Part shown: positions 16,699 to 24,899 of the stretch, one piece after another | Layout of the letters: each line of letters begins with the position of its first letter | Position numbering within the stretch: the stretch's first letter is position 1 | NCBI GenBank assembly: GCA_029782145.1 | Contig: JAKOVH010000016.1 | Location: 744,001-808,000, forward strand | Direction of reading: 5' to 3' | Source of the DNA: Actinomycetes bacterium | GTDB lineage: Bacteria; Actinomycetota; Acidimicrobiia; Acidimicrobiales; Acidimicrobilacustridaceae | DNA: 64,000 bases | Position numbers and translations under genes: made by a program | The notes under the pieces: generated by a model | The model's database searches: none | Seen by the model: the letters and a program-made list of their open reading frames with translations, nothing else | What the model was told of the DNA's origin: nothing

Positions 16699-17522
16699 GC
16701 AACCCCGCCGGTCGGGTCGGCTCGGTCCGCCGCTCCCCGTCGGGACGCGCCGTGGCCCATCGAGGGGCCGAGCCGAGCGGCCCCGTCGAGGCGGACGACC
16801 TCGCCGTTGAGGTAGGGGTTGCGCACGATCGCCTCCACCAGCAGCGCGTACTCGTGCGGCTGCCCGAGGCGCTTCGGGAAGAGCACGTCCTCGACGAGCA
16901 GCGCCTGGACCTGCGGTGAGGACACCCGGGGCGTCAGGAAGCCGCCGGGAGCGATGGCGCACACCCTGATGCCGAGGGGTGCGAGGTCTCGCGCCATGGG
17001 CAGCGTCATCGACACGACCGCCCCCTTGGCCGCAGCGTAGGGCGCCATCGTGGCCTGGCCGTCGAAGGCGCTGATCGAGGCGGTGTTGACGATCACGCCC
17101 CGCTGCCCGTCCTCGTCCGGCTCGTTCTGGGCGAACGCCGCCGCCGACAGGCGAGCGAGGTTGAACGGCCCCGAGACGTGCAGCGTGAGGTTGTCGGCGA
17201 GGACGTGCTTGGGCATCACCGTGCCGTCCCTCTCGACCAGCCGCGGGCTGCGGATCACCACCCCGGTGGCGCTCAGGCAGACGGAGAACGTCCCGAGGGA
17301 CTGGGCGGCGGTGATGGCCGCCGCGACGGCGTCGTCGTGGTTGCTGTCGCCGGCGACGGCCGCCACGTGCCCGCCGAGCTCCGCGGCCAGAGCCTCGGCC
17401 CGCTCGGCCGCGGGGTCGAGGACCACGACGCCGACGCCCAGCTCGGTCAGGTGGCGGACGGTCGCGCCGCCGAGACCGCCGGCGCCGCCCGCCACCACCG
17501 CGCTGCGCCCCTCGAGCTGCAT
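16695..17522 (-). CDS. SDR family oxidoreductase, HSD10/3-hydroxyacyl-CoA dehydrogenase-like
   Basis: A 275-residue SDR. The cofactor loop is AGGAGGLG (Ala instead of the usual Thr), the catalytic triad is Ser149, Tyr162 and Lys166 (YAAAK), followed by MTLPMARDLAPLGIRVCAIAPGGFLTP and FPKRLGQPHEYALLVEAIVRNPYLNGEVVRLDGA. That tail is typical of 3-hydroxy-2-methylacyl-CoA dehydrogenases of the HSD17B10 type. The usual NAG is not seen (SATG at that position), and about 18 extra residues hang off the C-terminus. It overlaps the upstream luciferase-like gene by one base (TGATG). Confidence 0.82.
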   Translation of the reverse strand: MQLEGRSAVVAGGAGGLGGATVRHLTELGVGVVVLDPAAERAEALAAELGGHVAAVAGDSNHDDAVAAAITAAQSLGTFSVCLSATGVVIRSPRLVERDGTVMPKHVLADNLTLHVSGPFNLARLSAAAFAQNEPDEDGQRGVIVNTASISAFDGQATMAPYAAAKGAVVSMTLPMARDLAPLGIRVCAIAPGGFLTPRVSSPQVQALLVEDVLFPKRLGQPHEYALLVEAIVRNPYLNGEVVRLDGAARLGPSMGHGASRRGAADRADPTGGVA

Positions 17523-18499
17523 CAGGCGTCCCGCAGGCGCTCGATGACCGGCGCCAGCAGCTCGGGCGGGGCGTCGATGGGGGCGGCGAAGTAGTTGATG
17601 CCGTAGGTCGCCCTGGTCGCGATCAGCTTGTCGCACACCTCGTCGAGGGAGCCGACCGCGACGATCGGCGATCGGCGCAGCTCGTCGACGTCGAGGTCGA
17701 CCCGTGCGCCTCCCATGCGTTCGGTCACCATGGCGATGCGACGGGTGAAGTCGCTCAGGTGCTCCTCGGGGCTGTCGGTCACCGCGCACTCGAGGAGCTG
17801 GGCGCTCAGCTCGATCTCGTCGAAGCGGGCGCCGGCGGCGGCCCGTATCCACCCGATCTTCTCGCTGATCGCCTCGGCGGAGAACTGCGACGCGTCGAGC
17901 ACCGAGCGACCGCCGGGGTTGCTCGGCATGAGCTGCACGATGTCGGCCTGGCGGGCGGCCACGGACAGCACCTTCTTCCCTCCGCCGCCGATCATGAGCG
18001 GAGGTCGTGGCTGCTGGACCGGGCGGGGCACGCCGTGGAGGCCCTTGATCGTGTAGTGCTCGCCGCGGAAGCTGAACGGTCCCTCGGCGAAGAGGCCCTT
18101 GAGGATGACGGCGGTCTCCTCCAGGCGCTCGATGCGCACCGCCGCCGACGCGAAGCCGATGCCGGCGTCGTCGTACTCGGACTGGAGCCAGCCGGCGCCG
18201 AGCCCCACCTGGAGCCGGCCGTCGGAGAGCACGTCGAGCGTCGCCAGCTCCTTGGCCAGCACGGCCGGCTCTCGGAAGTCCTGGGCCAGCACCGTCTGGG
18301 TGATGCGCAAGGTGGTGGTGGCGTCGGCGACGGCCTGGCCCGCCACGATCGGGGCGAACGGGCGCACGAAGTGGTCGGCCAGCCCGAACGTCGAGTAGCC
18401 GAGCGACTCGACCGTTCGTGCCGACTCGAGGAGCCTGTGGCGCTTGGAGGAGGCGCCGCCGGTGAAGCCGAACCGGAACGGTCGCAGGACGGTCGACAT
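17522..18499 (-). CDS. LLM class F420-type oxidoreductase
   Basis: A 325-residue luciferase-like protein of the group often annotated as F420-dependent in mycobacteria. It shows FRFGFTGGASS at the N-terminus, LGYSTFGLADHF, AVLAKELATLDVLSDGRLQVGLGAGW, RPVQQPRPPLMIGGGGKKVLSVAARQADIVQ, and AVGSLDEVCDKL. Substrate unknown. It is first in a two-gene operon with the HSD10-like SDR, under the promoter at 18,523-18,560. Confidence 0.87.
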   Translation of the reverse strand: MSTVLRPFRFGFTGGASSKRHRLLESARTVESLGYSTFGLADHFVRPFAPIVAGQAVADATTTLRITQTVLAQDFREPAVLAKELATLDVLSDGRLQVGLGAGWLQSEYDDAGIGFASAAVRIERLEETAVILKGLFAEGPFSFRGEHYTIKGLHGVPRPVQQPRPPLMIGGGGKKVLSVAARQADIVQLMPSNPGGRSVLDASQFSAEAISEKIGWIRAAAGARFDEIELSAQLLECAVTDSPEEHLSDFTRRIAMVTERMGGARVDLDVDELRRSPIVAVGSLDEVCDKLIATRATYGINYFAAPIDAPPELLAPVIERLRDA

Positions 18500-18522
18500 G
18501 GGAGCTCCGCTCTCGCAAGATG

Positions 18523-18560
18523 GAACGATCGTTCTAACTTCGGGGGCGGGGTCGGGTCAA
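18523..18560 (-). promoter_or_regulatory. Promoter with perfect 12-base palindromic operator
   Basis: Read on the minus strand: -35 TTGACC (18560-18555), 18-base spacer, -10 TAGAAC (18536-18531). The -10 overlaps the perfect palindrome GAACGATCGTTC (18523-18534). It controls the luciferase-like/SDR operon starting at 18,499. The site resembles TetR-family operators; the repressor is not identified in this window. Confidence 0.7.
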
Positions 18561-18614
18561 GCACCGTGGGGGTCGGCTCATGGCTGACAGGCCGAGCGGA
18601 CTCCCCGGGGCTCG

Positions 18615-18643
18615 TTGACACATGGAACCCTGTACGGGACCAT
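18615..18643 (+). promoter_or_regulatory. Candidate promoter for the 18,682 gene
   Basis: A consensus -35 TTGACA (18615-18620) is followed after 17 bases by GACCAT (18638-18643), a weak -10, with the GTG start about 40 bases further on. It lies back to back with the 18.5-kb operator promoter. Confidence 0.35.
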
Positions 18644-18681
18644 CGCACCGTCCCCGGACGTCGACGTGAGAGGGGGCCGCC

Positions 18682-20061
18682 GTGCGGCTCGAGGACCTCG
18701 ACCGGCGGGAGCTGGCCCAGCTGGCCCGGGAGTACATGCTCACCGCACAGCTGAACGACCGCACCGGCCTGGCCGCGGTGGGGCTCGACCCACGGCTCGA
18801 CCTGGCGCGGGTCGCCATCGAGGAGTGGATGGGAGCGAGCCCGCTCTACAGCCGCCGGATGCAAGCGGCGATGGGCTTCGAGGGTGACGACGTCCCCACG
18901 ATCTTCAAGAACCTGCAGCTCGACTCGGGCTTCGCCCACCAGTACTTCGACGTGCACTACGAGGTCGCCTCCCCGACGGCAGGACGCTTCTGGCTCACCA
19001 GGTGCGGTGCGCTCGACGACGTGGAGCCCCGTGGCGAGGAGATGGTCTTCCTGATGTGCCACACCATCGAGGACCCCACCTTCGACGCCACGGCGGTCGC
19101 CACCAACCGTCACGCCCAGGTCCGACCGGTGCACCGACCACCGCGGGTGGACGTGGGCGACGCCAGCTCCGACGTCTGCGAGTGGGCCGTCGAGATTGAT
19201 CCGGCCAACCCTCGGGTCGAGGACCACCCGCTCATGGCGGCCGTCGAGGACTCCGCCCTGATGCGCGTGGTGATCGAACGCCCAGCGCCCGAGGCCGGCG
19301 ACGACGGCATGGCCCGCTACGACGGCGAGGTCATGCACGAGCCCCACCTCGAGCTGTTCTCCAAGGACGCGCTGGTCGTGATCTGCAAGGAGCTCGCGCT
19401 CCAGGTGCACCTGCTCGTGCGGGCGCTCGGGCTGTCGGTGGCCGCCATGGTGGGGGAGGAGGTCGCGTCCGAGATCCTCGAGGCCGAGATGACCGGCACC
19501 GCGTGGGTCGTCAGCGAGCGGCTCGCCCGCCACTTCGGGCTGCAACCGGGCGCGGTCGACCTCGAGGGCATCGAGATGCTGCTCTCGCTCCACCCGGCGT
19601 TTCAGCCCCGGGAGTACCAACCGGTCGCGGTGGTGCGAGCCGAGGAGGGGATCGAGCTGTGCCTCCCCGACAGCCCGGCATCCGACGACCCCCGCCACGC
19701 GAGCTGGAGCGGGCTCCTGCGAGAAGGGAGGACCGCAGGCCTCGACGCCCTCGTGCAGGGGATGAACCGCCGGGCCGTCGTCACGCCCGTCGAGGGCGCG
19801 GCCGAGCCGACCTGGACCGTGTCCGTCGACGACAGCCGCGAGCCGGCCCCGACGCCGGAGTGGGCGACGATCACGCAGCTCAGCGGTGCGAGCAGCTGGG
19901 AGTTCGAGCAGCAGGTGGCCGTCCGCACCCGATCGGCGGCATCGACCGGGGCCGCCGGGCGCGGACCACGCCACGCCAACCTCGTCGCCCGGGAGGCCGG
20001 CGTCACGTGGGGCACCATCCAGCAGTGCCTCGTCGACGGCGTCATTGCCTACCTGAGCTGA
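18682..20061 (+). CDS. Conserved protein of unknown function (459 aa)
   Basis: I do not recognise this family. It is a soluble acidic protein with no signal peptide or membrane segment. Notable segments are a histidine-containing MVFLMCHTIEDPTFDATAV (near residues 115-133), RHAQVRPVHRPPR, and a helical RYDGEVMHEPHLELFSKDALVVICKELALQVHLLVRAL. The C-terminal end (ARHANLVAREAGVTWGTIQQCL-like) resembles a small helical DNA-binding or dimerisation tail. GTG start with GAGAGGGGG upstream. Codon use matches a real gene. Its setting beside F420/SDR oxidoreductases and a NIPSNAP-like gene suggests a catabolic role, which is inference. Confidence 0.75.
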   Translation: MRLEDLDRRELAQLAREYMLTAQLNDRTGLAAVGLDPRLDLARVAIEEWMGASPLYSRRMQAAMGFEGDDVPTIFKNLQLDSGFAHQYFDVHYEVASPTAGRFWLTRCGALDDVEPRGEEMVFLMCHTIEDPTFDATAVATNRHAQVRPVHRPPRVDVGDASSDVCEWAVEIDPANPRVEDHPLMAAVEDSALMRVVIERPAPEAGDDGMARYDGEVMHEPHLELFSKDALVVICKELALQVHLLVRALGLSVAAMVGEEVASEILEAEMTGTAWVVSERLARHFGLQPGAVDLEGIEMLLSLHPAFQPREYQPVAVVRAEEGIELCLPDSPASDDPRHASWSGLLREGRTAGLDALVQGMNRRAVVTPVEGAAEPTWTVSVDDSREPAPTPEWATITQLSGASSWEFEQQVAVRTRSAASTGAAGRGPRHANLVAREAGVTWGTIQQCLVDGVIAYLS

Positions 20062-20165
20062 CACGGTCGCGGGCGGCGTGTGGCAACCGTCGGCGACTCA
20101 CATGGAGAACACTGTGGAAGTCGGCCCCGCCCGGGGAACGATCGGCCCGGAGCGAGGAGGCAGAC

Positions 20166-21002
20166 GTGGCGAACAGGGACCTGTACCTCTACGAGGTCGT
20201 CGACGTCTACGGGCAGGGTCAGTACGACTACATGGAGCACCTGTGGCAGGACCCGGTGCTGCGCATGCCGGAGATGTTCGGTCTCCAGGGGGCGTTCTAC
20301 GTGTGCGCCGCCGGCGGTGGTCGGTGGCCCCAGGTCATCAACATCTGGGACATCGGATCGAAGGGCTGGACGGGGTGGGCGTCGAACGTCGACCGCATGA
20401 ACCTGAAACGCCGCAAGGCCTTCTACGGCGAGTGGTGGGACAAGGCGGCGCAGTGGCGCACCGGTGGCTTCGACCGGCTCCTCGGTGGGGTGCCGGGCAG
20501 CCCCAGCACCGAGCAGATCAAGGCCGCCGGCATCCGGGGGAGCCTGTTCGTCAACGAGATCCTCACCGTGCGCCCGGGCTCCGGGCTCGAGTTCCTCGCT
20601 GCCGTCGCCGAGGAGCGCAAGCCCCTGATGGCCGAGTACGGGCACCATCCCACCGGCCTCTACGAGGTCACCTCCAACCAGCACGAGGTCGTGATGGTGT
20701 GGGCCACCGACATCCCGTCCCAGGTGCGCCTCCACCAGAACCGCGACACCACCCGGGGGCTGTGCGACGAGGGCGAGGTCGACGAGCGCCTGGTGGCGTG
20801 GGAGCGCCTGTCGGCCCAGTACGTCACCGGTGGCGACACCCACATCATGACCCCGCTGCCCCGCACGGTGTACGGCCCCGACGACTGGGAGGACGCCACC
20901 CTCGAGCAGTGGCTCGAGCAGGTCGAGTCCGGCCAGGGAGGCGCGCCTCGTCGGCCGGTGGAGGACGCGGCCACGGCTCCGCCGGCCGGCTCCCACGCCT
21001 GA
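20166..21002 (+). CDS. NIPSNAP-like protein
   Basis: A 278-residue protein with two NIPSNAP/ferredoxin-like alpha+beta repeats: an N-terminal block (DLYLYEVVDVYGQGQYDYMEHL ... QVINIWDIGS ... FYGEWWDKAAQWRTGGFDRLLG) and a second block (SLFVNEILTVRPGSGLEFLAAV ... GLYEVTSNQHEVVMVWA). NIPSNAP-type small domains occur in actinobacterial catabolic clusters with unclear function. The GTG start at 20166 is 8 bases after GGAGG. The C-terminus is low-complexity. Confidence 0.72.
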   Translation: MANRDLYLYEVVDVYGQGQYDYMEHLWQDPVLRMPEMFGLQGAFYVCAAGGGRWPQVINIWDIGSKGWTGWASNVDRMNLKRRKAFYGEWWDKAAQWRTGGFDRLLGGVPGSPSTEQIKAAGIRGSLFVNEILTVRPGSGLEFLAAVAEERKPLMAEYGHHPTGLYEVTSNQHEVVMVWATDIPSQVRLHQNRDTTRGLCDEGEVDERLVAWERLSAQYVTGGDTHIMTPLPRTVYGPDDWEDATLEQWLEQVESGQGGAPRRPVEDAATAPPAGSHA

Positions 21003-21089
21003 GCAGTCGCCACGCGCCGCACCGGGCGGCCCGGGCGTTGGCTCGCGCCCGATCCGACCTCGCAACTGCACGGGCAGGACATCGGGTCG

Positions 21090-21551
21090 GTGGACACGAG
21101 CATGCTCACCCGAGCCTTCCAGACAGGAGCTCCCGTGGCCACCGACCACCAGCTGACGATCACCGCAGACGCCCGCATCAACGAGGTGGGGTTCAACGCA
21201 TCGGCGCTACCTCAGATCGGGGCGATCCTGGCGGGGTGGCTGAACGGCCAGAACAGGGCCCAGGGCTATGGCGGAGAGAGCTTCGACCAGGCGTCGGCTC
21301 GTTGGGGTGCCTGGTGGTACGACTTCGTACGGGACCACCGCAACGATCGCGGCGGTGCAGTGGTCGTCGCGCACGGCGCCCTGCTCATGCTGATGCTCCC
21401 GGAGACCTGTTCCAACCCGGTCGAGCCGACGTTCAACCTCACCCACCCGTTGTTCAACACCGCCGTGGTGAAGGCGACCCTGCAGCCGAACGGAACGCTG
21501 ACCTGCACCGAGTGGGCCGGGGCACCCATCCCGAGCGCGGGCACGCCGTAG
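21090..21551 (+). pseudogene. Histidine phosphatase family remnant lacking the RHG half
   Basis: The frame encodes the C-terminal part of a phosphoglycerate-mutase-like fold: DTSMLTRAFQTGAP matches the YTSxLxRAxQTA block, then GYGGESFDQASAR and AVVVAHGALLMLML, which carries the second catalytic His. The N-terminal RHG motif with the phospho-accepting His is absent, and the upstream sequence in all forward frames does not supply it. The GTG at 21090 is arbitrary. I call it a truncated, probably inactive gene; an intact but atypical protein is possible. Confidence 0.55.
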
Positions 21552-21561
21552 ACCTGCTCGT

Positions 21562-21613
21562 CGAGGTCGTTCGGCCCCCTGCCCGCACCCACGGGCGGGG
21601 CCGGGCGACCTCG
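21562..21613. terminator. Inverted repeat between convergent genes
   Basis: Arms 21562-21578 and 21597-21613 pair over 15 of 17 bases (CGAGGTCG...CGGCCCC against GGGGCCG...CGACCTCG). It sits just past the histidine-phosphatase remnant and before the end of the opposing 118-residue gene. There is no U-tract, as is common in high-GC actinobacteria. Confidence 0.6.
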
Positions 21614-21710
21614 ACAGGGTGACCGCCACGCGTTCTGTGCACAGGTGGTGGAAGCGAGCGACCGACCGGGCGACCGGGCGACGACGCTCACTCCCGAGCT
21701 CGAGCGCCGC

Positions 21711-22067
21711 TCAGCCTTCGCCGGGCCACAGCAACACGGCCTCCGGCTCGACCACGGGGAGGTCCGGGTGGCGGTCGAGCAGGGCCAGCCGCAACGCCTC
21801 CACCTCGGCGCGGCCCGGGTCGAGGCCGTTCACCACCAGATGGGCGCGATCGACGACCGGGCAGACGCCGCCTTCGACCAGCGGACAGGAGTGGCCCGCA
21901 CAGGGCCCGTCGCACACGAAGGTCTCCCACCCACGTGCCGCGCACGCGGTGCCGATGTCGTCGATCGCACGCACATCGTCGGCCGTCACCAGGACCCACG
22001 GATGCTCGTCGAGCGGATCGTCCGCTGTCCGCCAGGGAATCGACGTGATCATGACGCCCCCCTTCAT
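21711..22067 (-). CDS. Small cysteine-containing protein of unknown function
   Basis: 118 residues, starting MKGGVMITSIPWRT with GGAGGG 6 bases upstream; a second in-frame ATG at MITS is possible. The middle has CDGPCAGHSCPLVEGGVCPVVD, four Cys in 16 residues plus His, which could bind a metal or form disulfides. Around it is a receiver-like alternation of strands and helices (HPWVLVTADDVRAIDDIGTACAARGWETFVCDG ... AHLVVNGLDPGRAEVEALRLAL). I cannot name the family. Codon use supports a real gene. Confidence 0.6.
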   Translation of the reverse strand: MKGGVMITSIPWRTADDPLDEHPWVLVTADDVRAIDDIGTACAARGWETFVCDGPCAGHSCPLVEGGVCPVVDRAHLVVNGLDPGRAEVEALRLALLDRHPDLPVVEPEAVLLWPGEG

Positions 22068-22213
22068 CGAGTGCCCTCCATTGGGCGCCGGCGCACGCCG
22101 GTGCCGTAGGGCCGAAGGTCCCAGCCTCCGTCGTGACTCCTGGCACCGCGTCGACACGACGTCGCACCCCTGACGCCCAAGGAAGCTCGGTGCGCCTCCA
22201 TCTCGGCGTGCAC
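22064..22213 (-). CDS. Possible 49-residue ORF upstream of the cysteine protein
   Basis: A short frame (GTG 22213, then HAEMEAHRASLGVRGATS) ends in a TGA that overlaps the ATG of the 118-residue gene as ATGA, the coupling style used throughout this genome. The same frame stays open upstream with plausible codons (RLPVAYIPRTA) but has no start there. No RBS or homology is visible, so it is a weak call; it may be the tail of a decayed gene. Confidence 0.25.
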   Translation of the reverse strand: MHAEMEAHRASLGVRGATSCRRGARSHDGGWDLRPYGTGVRRRPMEGTR

Positions 22214-22298
22214 GGCGGCCAGATCGGGATCGCCAGCAGCCGCGGTTCGCGGGATGTAGGCGACGGGAAGGCGTTTCGCGGGGGTTGTCGTGGCCCCG

Positions 22299-22304
22299 TA
22301 GCCT
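22299..22304 (+). promoter_or_regulatory. -10 box TAGCCT, leaderless metG
   Basis: TAGCCT ends exactly 7 bases before the GTG start of metG, placing the expected transcription start at the start codon. There is no Shine-Dalgarno sequence. Confidence 0.5.
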
Positions 22305-22311
22305 GATCGAC

Positions 22312-23832
22312 GTGCCCGACCGCTTCTACGTGACGACGCCGATCTACTACGTCAACGACGTGCCCCACATCGGGCACGCGTACACGACGGTCACCGCCGA
22401 CGCCCTGGCCCGCTGGCACCGCCTGCTCGGCGACGACGTGTTCTTCCTCACCGGCACCGACGAGCACGGCCTGAAGGTGCAACGCTCGGCCGAGGCCAAC
22501 GGCATCACCCCGATCGAGCAGGCCGACCGCACCAGCGCCCGCTTCCGCGAGGTGTGGGAGCTGCTGCAGATCAGCAACGACGACTTCATCCGCACCACCG
22601 AGGAGCGCCACACGACGTCGGTGCAGGCGTTCATGCAGGCGATCCACGACAACGGCTGGATCCGCAAGGGCACCTACGCCGGGCTGTACTGCGTCGCCTG
22701 CGAGGCCTACTACAACGAGGCCGACCTCGTCGACGGCAACTGCCCCATCCACGGGCGGCCGGTCGAGTGGCTGGAGGAGGACAACTGGTTCTTCGAGCTC
22801 TCGAAGTTCACCCAGCCCCTGCTCGACTGGTACGAGGCCCACCCCGACGCGGTGCAGCCGGAGGGCAAGCGCAACGAGGCGCTGGGCATCATCCGCCAGG
22901 GCCTCGACGACGTGTCGATCTCGCGCACCTCGATCCGGTGGGGCGTGCCCGTGCCGTGGGACGACGGCCACGTCTTCTACGTCTGGTACGACGCCCTCAT
23001 CAACTACGCCACCGCCGTCGGCTACGGCGCCGACCCCGAGCGCTTCGGCGAGTGGTGGCCGGTCGTGCACCACTTGATCGGCAAGGACATCCTGCGCTTC
23101 CACTGCGTGTACTGGCCGGCCATGTGCCTGGCCGCCGGCATCGAGCCGCCGAGCAAGATCGCCGTCCACGGCTTCCTGCTCGTGGGCGGCGAGAAGATGT
23201 CGAAGACCCGCCTCAACCAGATCTTCCCGGCCGACCTGGTGGCCGACTTCGGCGTCGACGGCTTCCGCTACCACTTCTTGCGCGACAACCCCTTCGGCCC
23301 CGACGGCGACTTCTCCTACGAGGGCATGGTCAACCGGTACAACACCGACCTGGCCAACAACCTCGGCAACCTGCTGTCACGGGTGGCGACCGTGGTGGGC
23401 AAGAAGTGCGGCGGCGTCGGGCCCGCGCCGGCGGCCGAGTCGCCGTTGGCCGGGGTGGCCGCCGAGGCCTACGCCGACACCGCCGCCGGATGGGCCTCGA
23501 TCGCCCCCAGCCTGGCGCTGGAAGCGACGTGGAAGCTGATCGGCGCCGCCAACGCCCACCTCGAGGCGCACGAGCCGTGGAAGATGGAGCCCGGCCCCGA
23601 GCTCGACGCCGTGATGGGCGACGCGCTCGAGGTGCTGCGCCTCGTCGCCGTGCTGGCCAGCCCCGCGGTGCCCAGCACCTGCGAGGAGGTGTGGCGCCGC
23701 ATCGGGCTCGACGGCTCACCCTCCGACGAGCGCCTGCCCGACGCGGCCCGGTGGGGCGGCTACCCCGGTGGCCTCACCGTGGTGAAGGGCGACCCGCTCT
23801 TCCCTCGCATGAGCCAGCCCGCGCCCGGGTGA
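22312..23832 (+). CDS. metG: Methionyl-tRNA synthetase
   Basis: A 506-residue class I aminoacyl-tRNA synthetase that charges initiator and elongator tRNA-Met. It has the HIGH-like motif PHIGHAY near residue 20, the knuckle region CVACEAYYNEADLVDGNCPIHG (metal-ligand Cys/His), the KMSKT loop in GGEKMSKTRLNQ near residue 297, and an anticodon-binding helical C-terminus (YNTDLANNLGNLLSRV). It lacks the optional C-terminal EMAP-type extension. GTG at 22312 is preferred over GTG 22285 because the conserved PDRFYVTTPIYYVND begins there and a -10 box sits 7 bases upstream. It opens the core block; tatD overlaps its stop. Confidence 0.95.
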   Translation: MPDRFYVTTPIYYVNDVPHIGHAYTTVTADALARWHRLLGDDVFFLTGTDEHGLKVQRSAEANGITPIEQADRTSARFREVWELLQISNDDFIRTTEERHTTSVQAFMQAIHDNGWIRKGTYAGLYCVACEAYYNEADLVDGNCPIHGRPVEWLEEDNWFFELSKFTQPLLDWYEAHPDAVQPEGKRNEALGIIRQGLDDVSISRTSIRWGVPVPWDDGHVFYVWYDALINYATAVGYGADPERFGEWWPVVHHLIGKDILRFHCVYWPAMCLAAGIEPPSKIAVHGFLLVGGEKMSKTRLNQIFPADLVADFGVDGFRYHFLRDNPFGPDGDFSYEGMVNRYNTDLANNLGNLLSRVATVVGKKCGGVGPAPAAESPLAGVAAEAYADTAAGWASIAPSLALEATWKLIGAANAHLEAHEPWKMEPGPELDAVMGDALEVLRLVAVLASPAVPSTCEEVWRRIGLDGSPSDERLPDAARWGGYPGGLTVVKGDPLFPRMSQPAPG

Positions 23833-24620
23833 CCCCGGCCCGGACACCGCCCGTGGCGCCGCGCTGGATCGACGACCACTGCCACCTCGACCTCACCGCC
23901 GAGCGCGGGCCGTCGGCCGAGGAGGCGGTGGCCGCCGCCCGCGCCGCCGGGGTGGAGCGGCTGGTCACCGTGGGCACCGACGTGGCGTCCTCGTCCGCCG
24001 CCATCGAGGTGGCGCGCTCCTTCGGCGGTGTGTGGGCCACTGCCGGCGTGCACCCCCACGACGCCAAGGGCGGCTGGGACGGGCTCGAGGCCCTGCTCGG
24101 CGAGCCCGAGGTGGTGGCCGTGGGGGAGTGCGGCCTCGACTACCACTACGACCACTCACCCCGGTCGGTGCAGCGTGAGGCGTTCGCCGCCCAGATCGCC
24201 CTCGCCCACGCCCACGACCTCGCCCTGGTCGTGCACACCCGGGAGGCATGGGACGACACCCTCGACATCCTCGCCGCGGAGGGCGCCCCGGCCCGCACGG
24301 TGATCCACTGCTTCACGGGCGGGCCCGCCGACGCGCGGCGCTGCCTCGAGCTCGGCGCCCACCTGTCGTTCAGCGGGATCGTCACCTTCAAGGGCGCACC
24401 GGAGGTCCGCGAGGCCGCGGCGCTGTGCCCGCTCGACCGCCTGCTGGTGGAGACCGACGCACCGTTCCTCGCCCCCGTGCCCCATCGGGGTCGGGCGAAC
24501 CAACCGGCGTACCTGCCGCTGGTCGGAGAGGCCGTGGCAGGTGTCACAGGGCGCTCCGCCGTCGAGGTGGCGGCCGCCACCTGGACCAACGCCGCGAGGG
24601 TCTACCGCCTCCCGGACTGA
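23829..24620 (+). CDS. tatD: TatD family metal-dependent hydrolase
   Basis: A 263-residue TIM-barrel metallohydrolase (3'-5' DNase family). Metal ligands are visible: DDHCHLD near the N-terminus, GECGLDYHYDHSP, VVHTREAWDDTLDIL, IHCFTGG, and LLVETDAPFLAPVPHRG. The GTG start overlaps the metG stop (GTGA). The same metS-tatD-rpf order occurs in mycobacteria. Probable role is DNA repair or quality control. Confidence 0.92.
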   Translation: MTPARTPPVAPRWIDDHCHLDLTAERGPSAEEAVAAARAAGVERLVTVGTDVASSSAAIEVARSFGGVWATAGVHPHDAKGGWDGLEALLGEPEVVAVGECGLDYHYDHSPRSVQREAFAAQIALAHAHDLALVVHTREAWDDTLDILAAEGAPARTVIHCFTGGPADARRCLELGAHLSFSGIVTFKGAPEVREAAALCPLDRLLVETDAPFLAPVPHRGRANQPAYLPLVGEAVAGVTGRSAVEVAAATWTNAARVYRLPD

Positions 24621-24720
24621 GCGCCCGGTCCGGAAGAAACCGCAGGTCAGGCTGCTGCAGCACGATGAGTCTCGACCTCTACTTCTGGTCGAGGGTTGAA
24701 GGCGGTCACGCAACGTGCGT

Positions 24721-24816
24721 GTTGCACCACGGCGACGACTGTCTCGTCACGATGACGAAAGTTGCGGTTGTGTTGCGACGCGCCTAGGTTGCTCCGACGG
24801 CTCCGGGCGGAGTTGC
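24721..24816 (+). promoter_or_regulatory. rpf promoter region with repeated GTTGC boxes
   Basis: TTGCGG (24762-24767) and TAGGTT (24785-24790) are spaced 17 bases apart and make a good promoter about 110 bases before the rpf start. GTTGC occurs five times in 96 bases (24721, 24761, 24772, 24788, 24812); GCAAC at 24710 pairs with the first. The rest of the 24,621-24,899 gap shows no gene, and I could not fit a c-di-AMP (ydaO) riboswitch to it. Confidence 0.45.
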
Positions 24817-24899
24817 ACACGGGCGTTCGCGCCCGCGCCAGACCCCGCCGACGGCCGAGACCTTGTCGCCGAGGGAAGGACGCCGCTCTGAACGCCACC

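Noticed and set aside
20730..20741. CTCCACCAGAAC, the arm of the dispersed palindrome, inside the NIPSNAP-like gene
   Set aside because: There is no matching second arm nearby, and it encodes LHQN in a well-coded gene, so it is chance.
24621..24899. c-di-AMP (ydaO) riboswitch upstream of rpf
   Set aside because: Such riboswitches precede rpf genes in many actinobacteria, but I could not find the conserved GAACCC/GGGTGA elements or the pseudoknot arms. A covariance-model search would decide.
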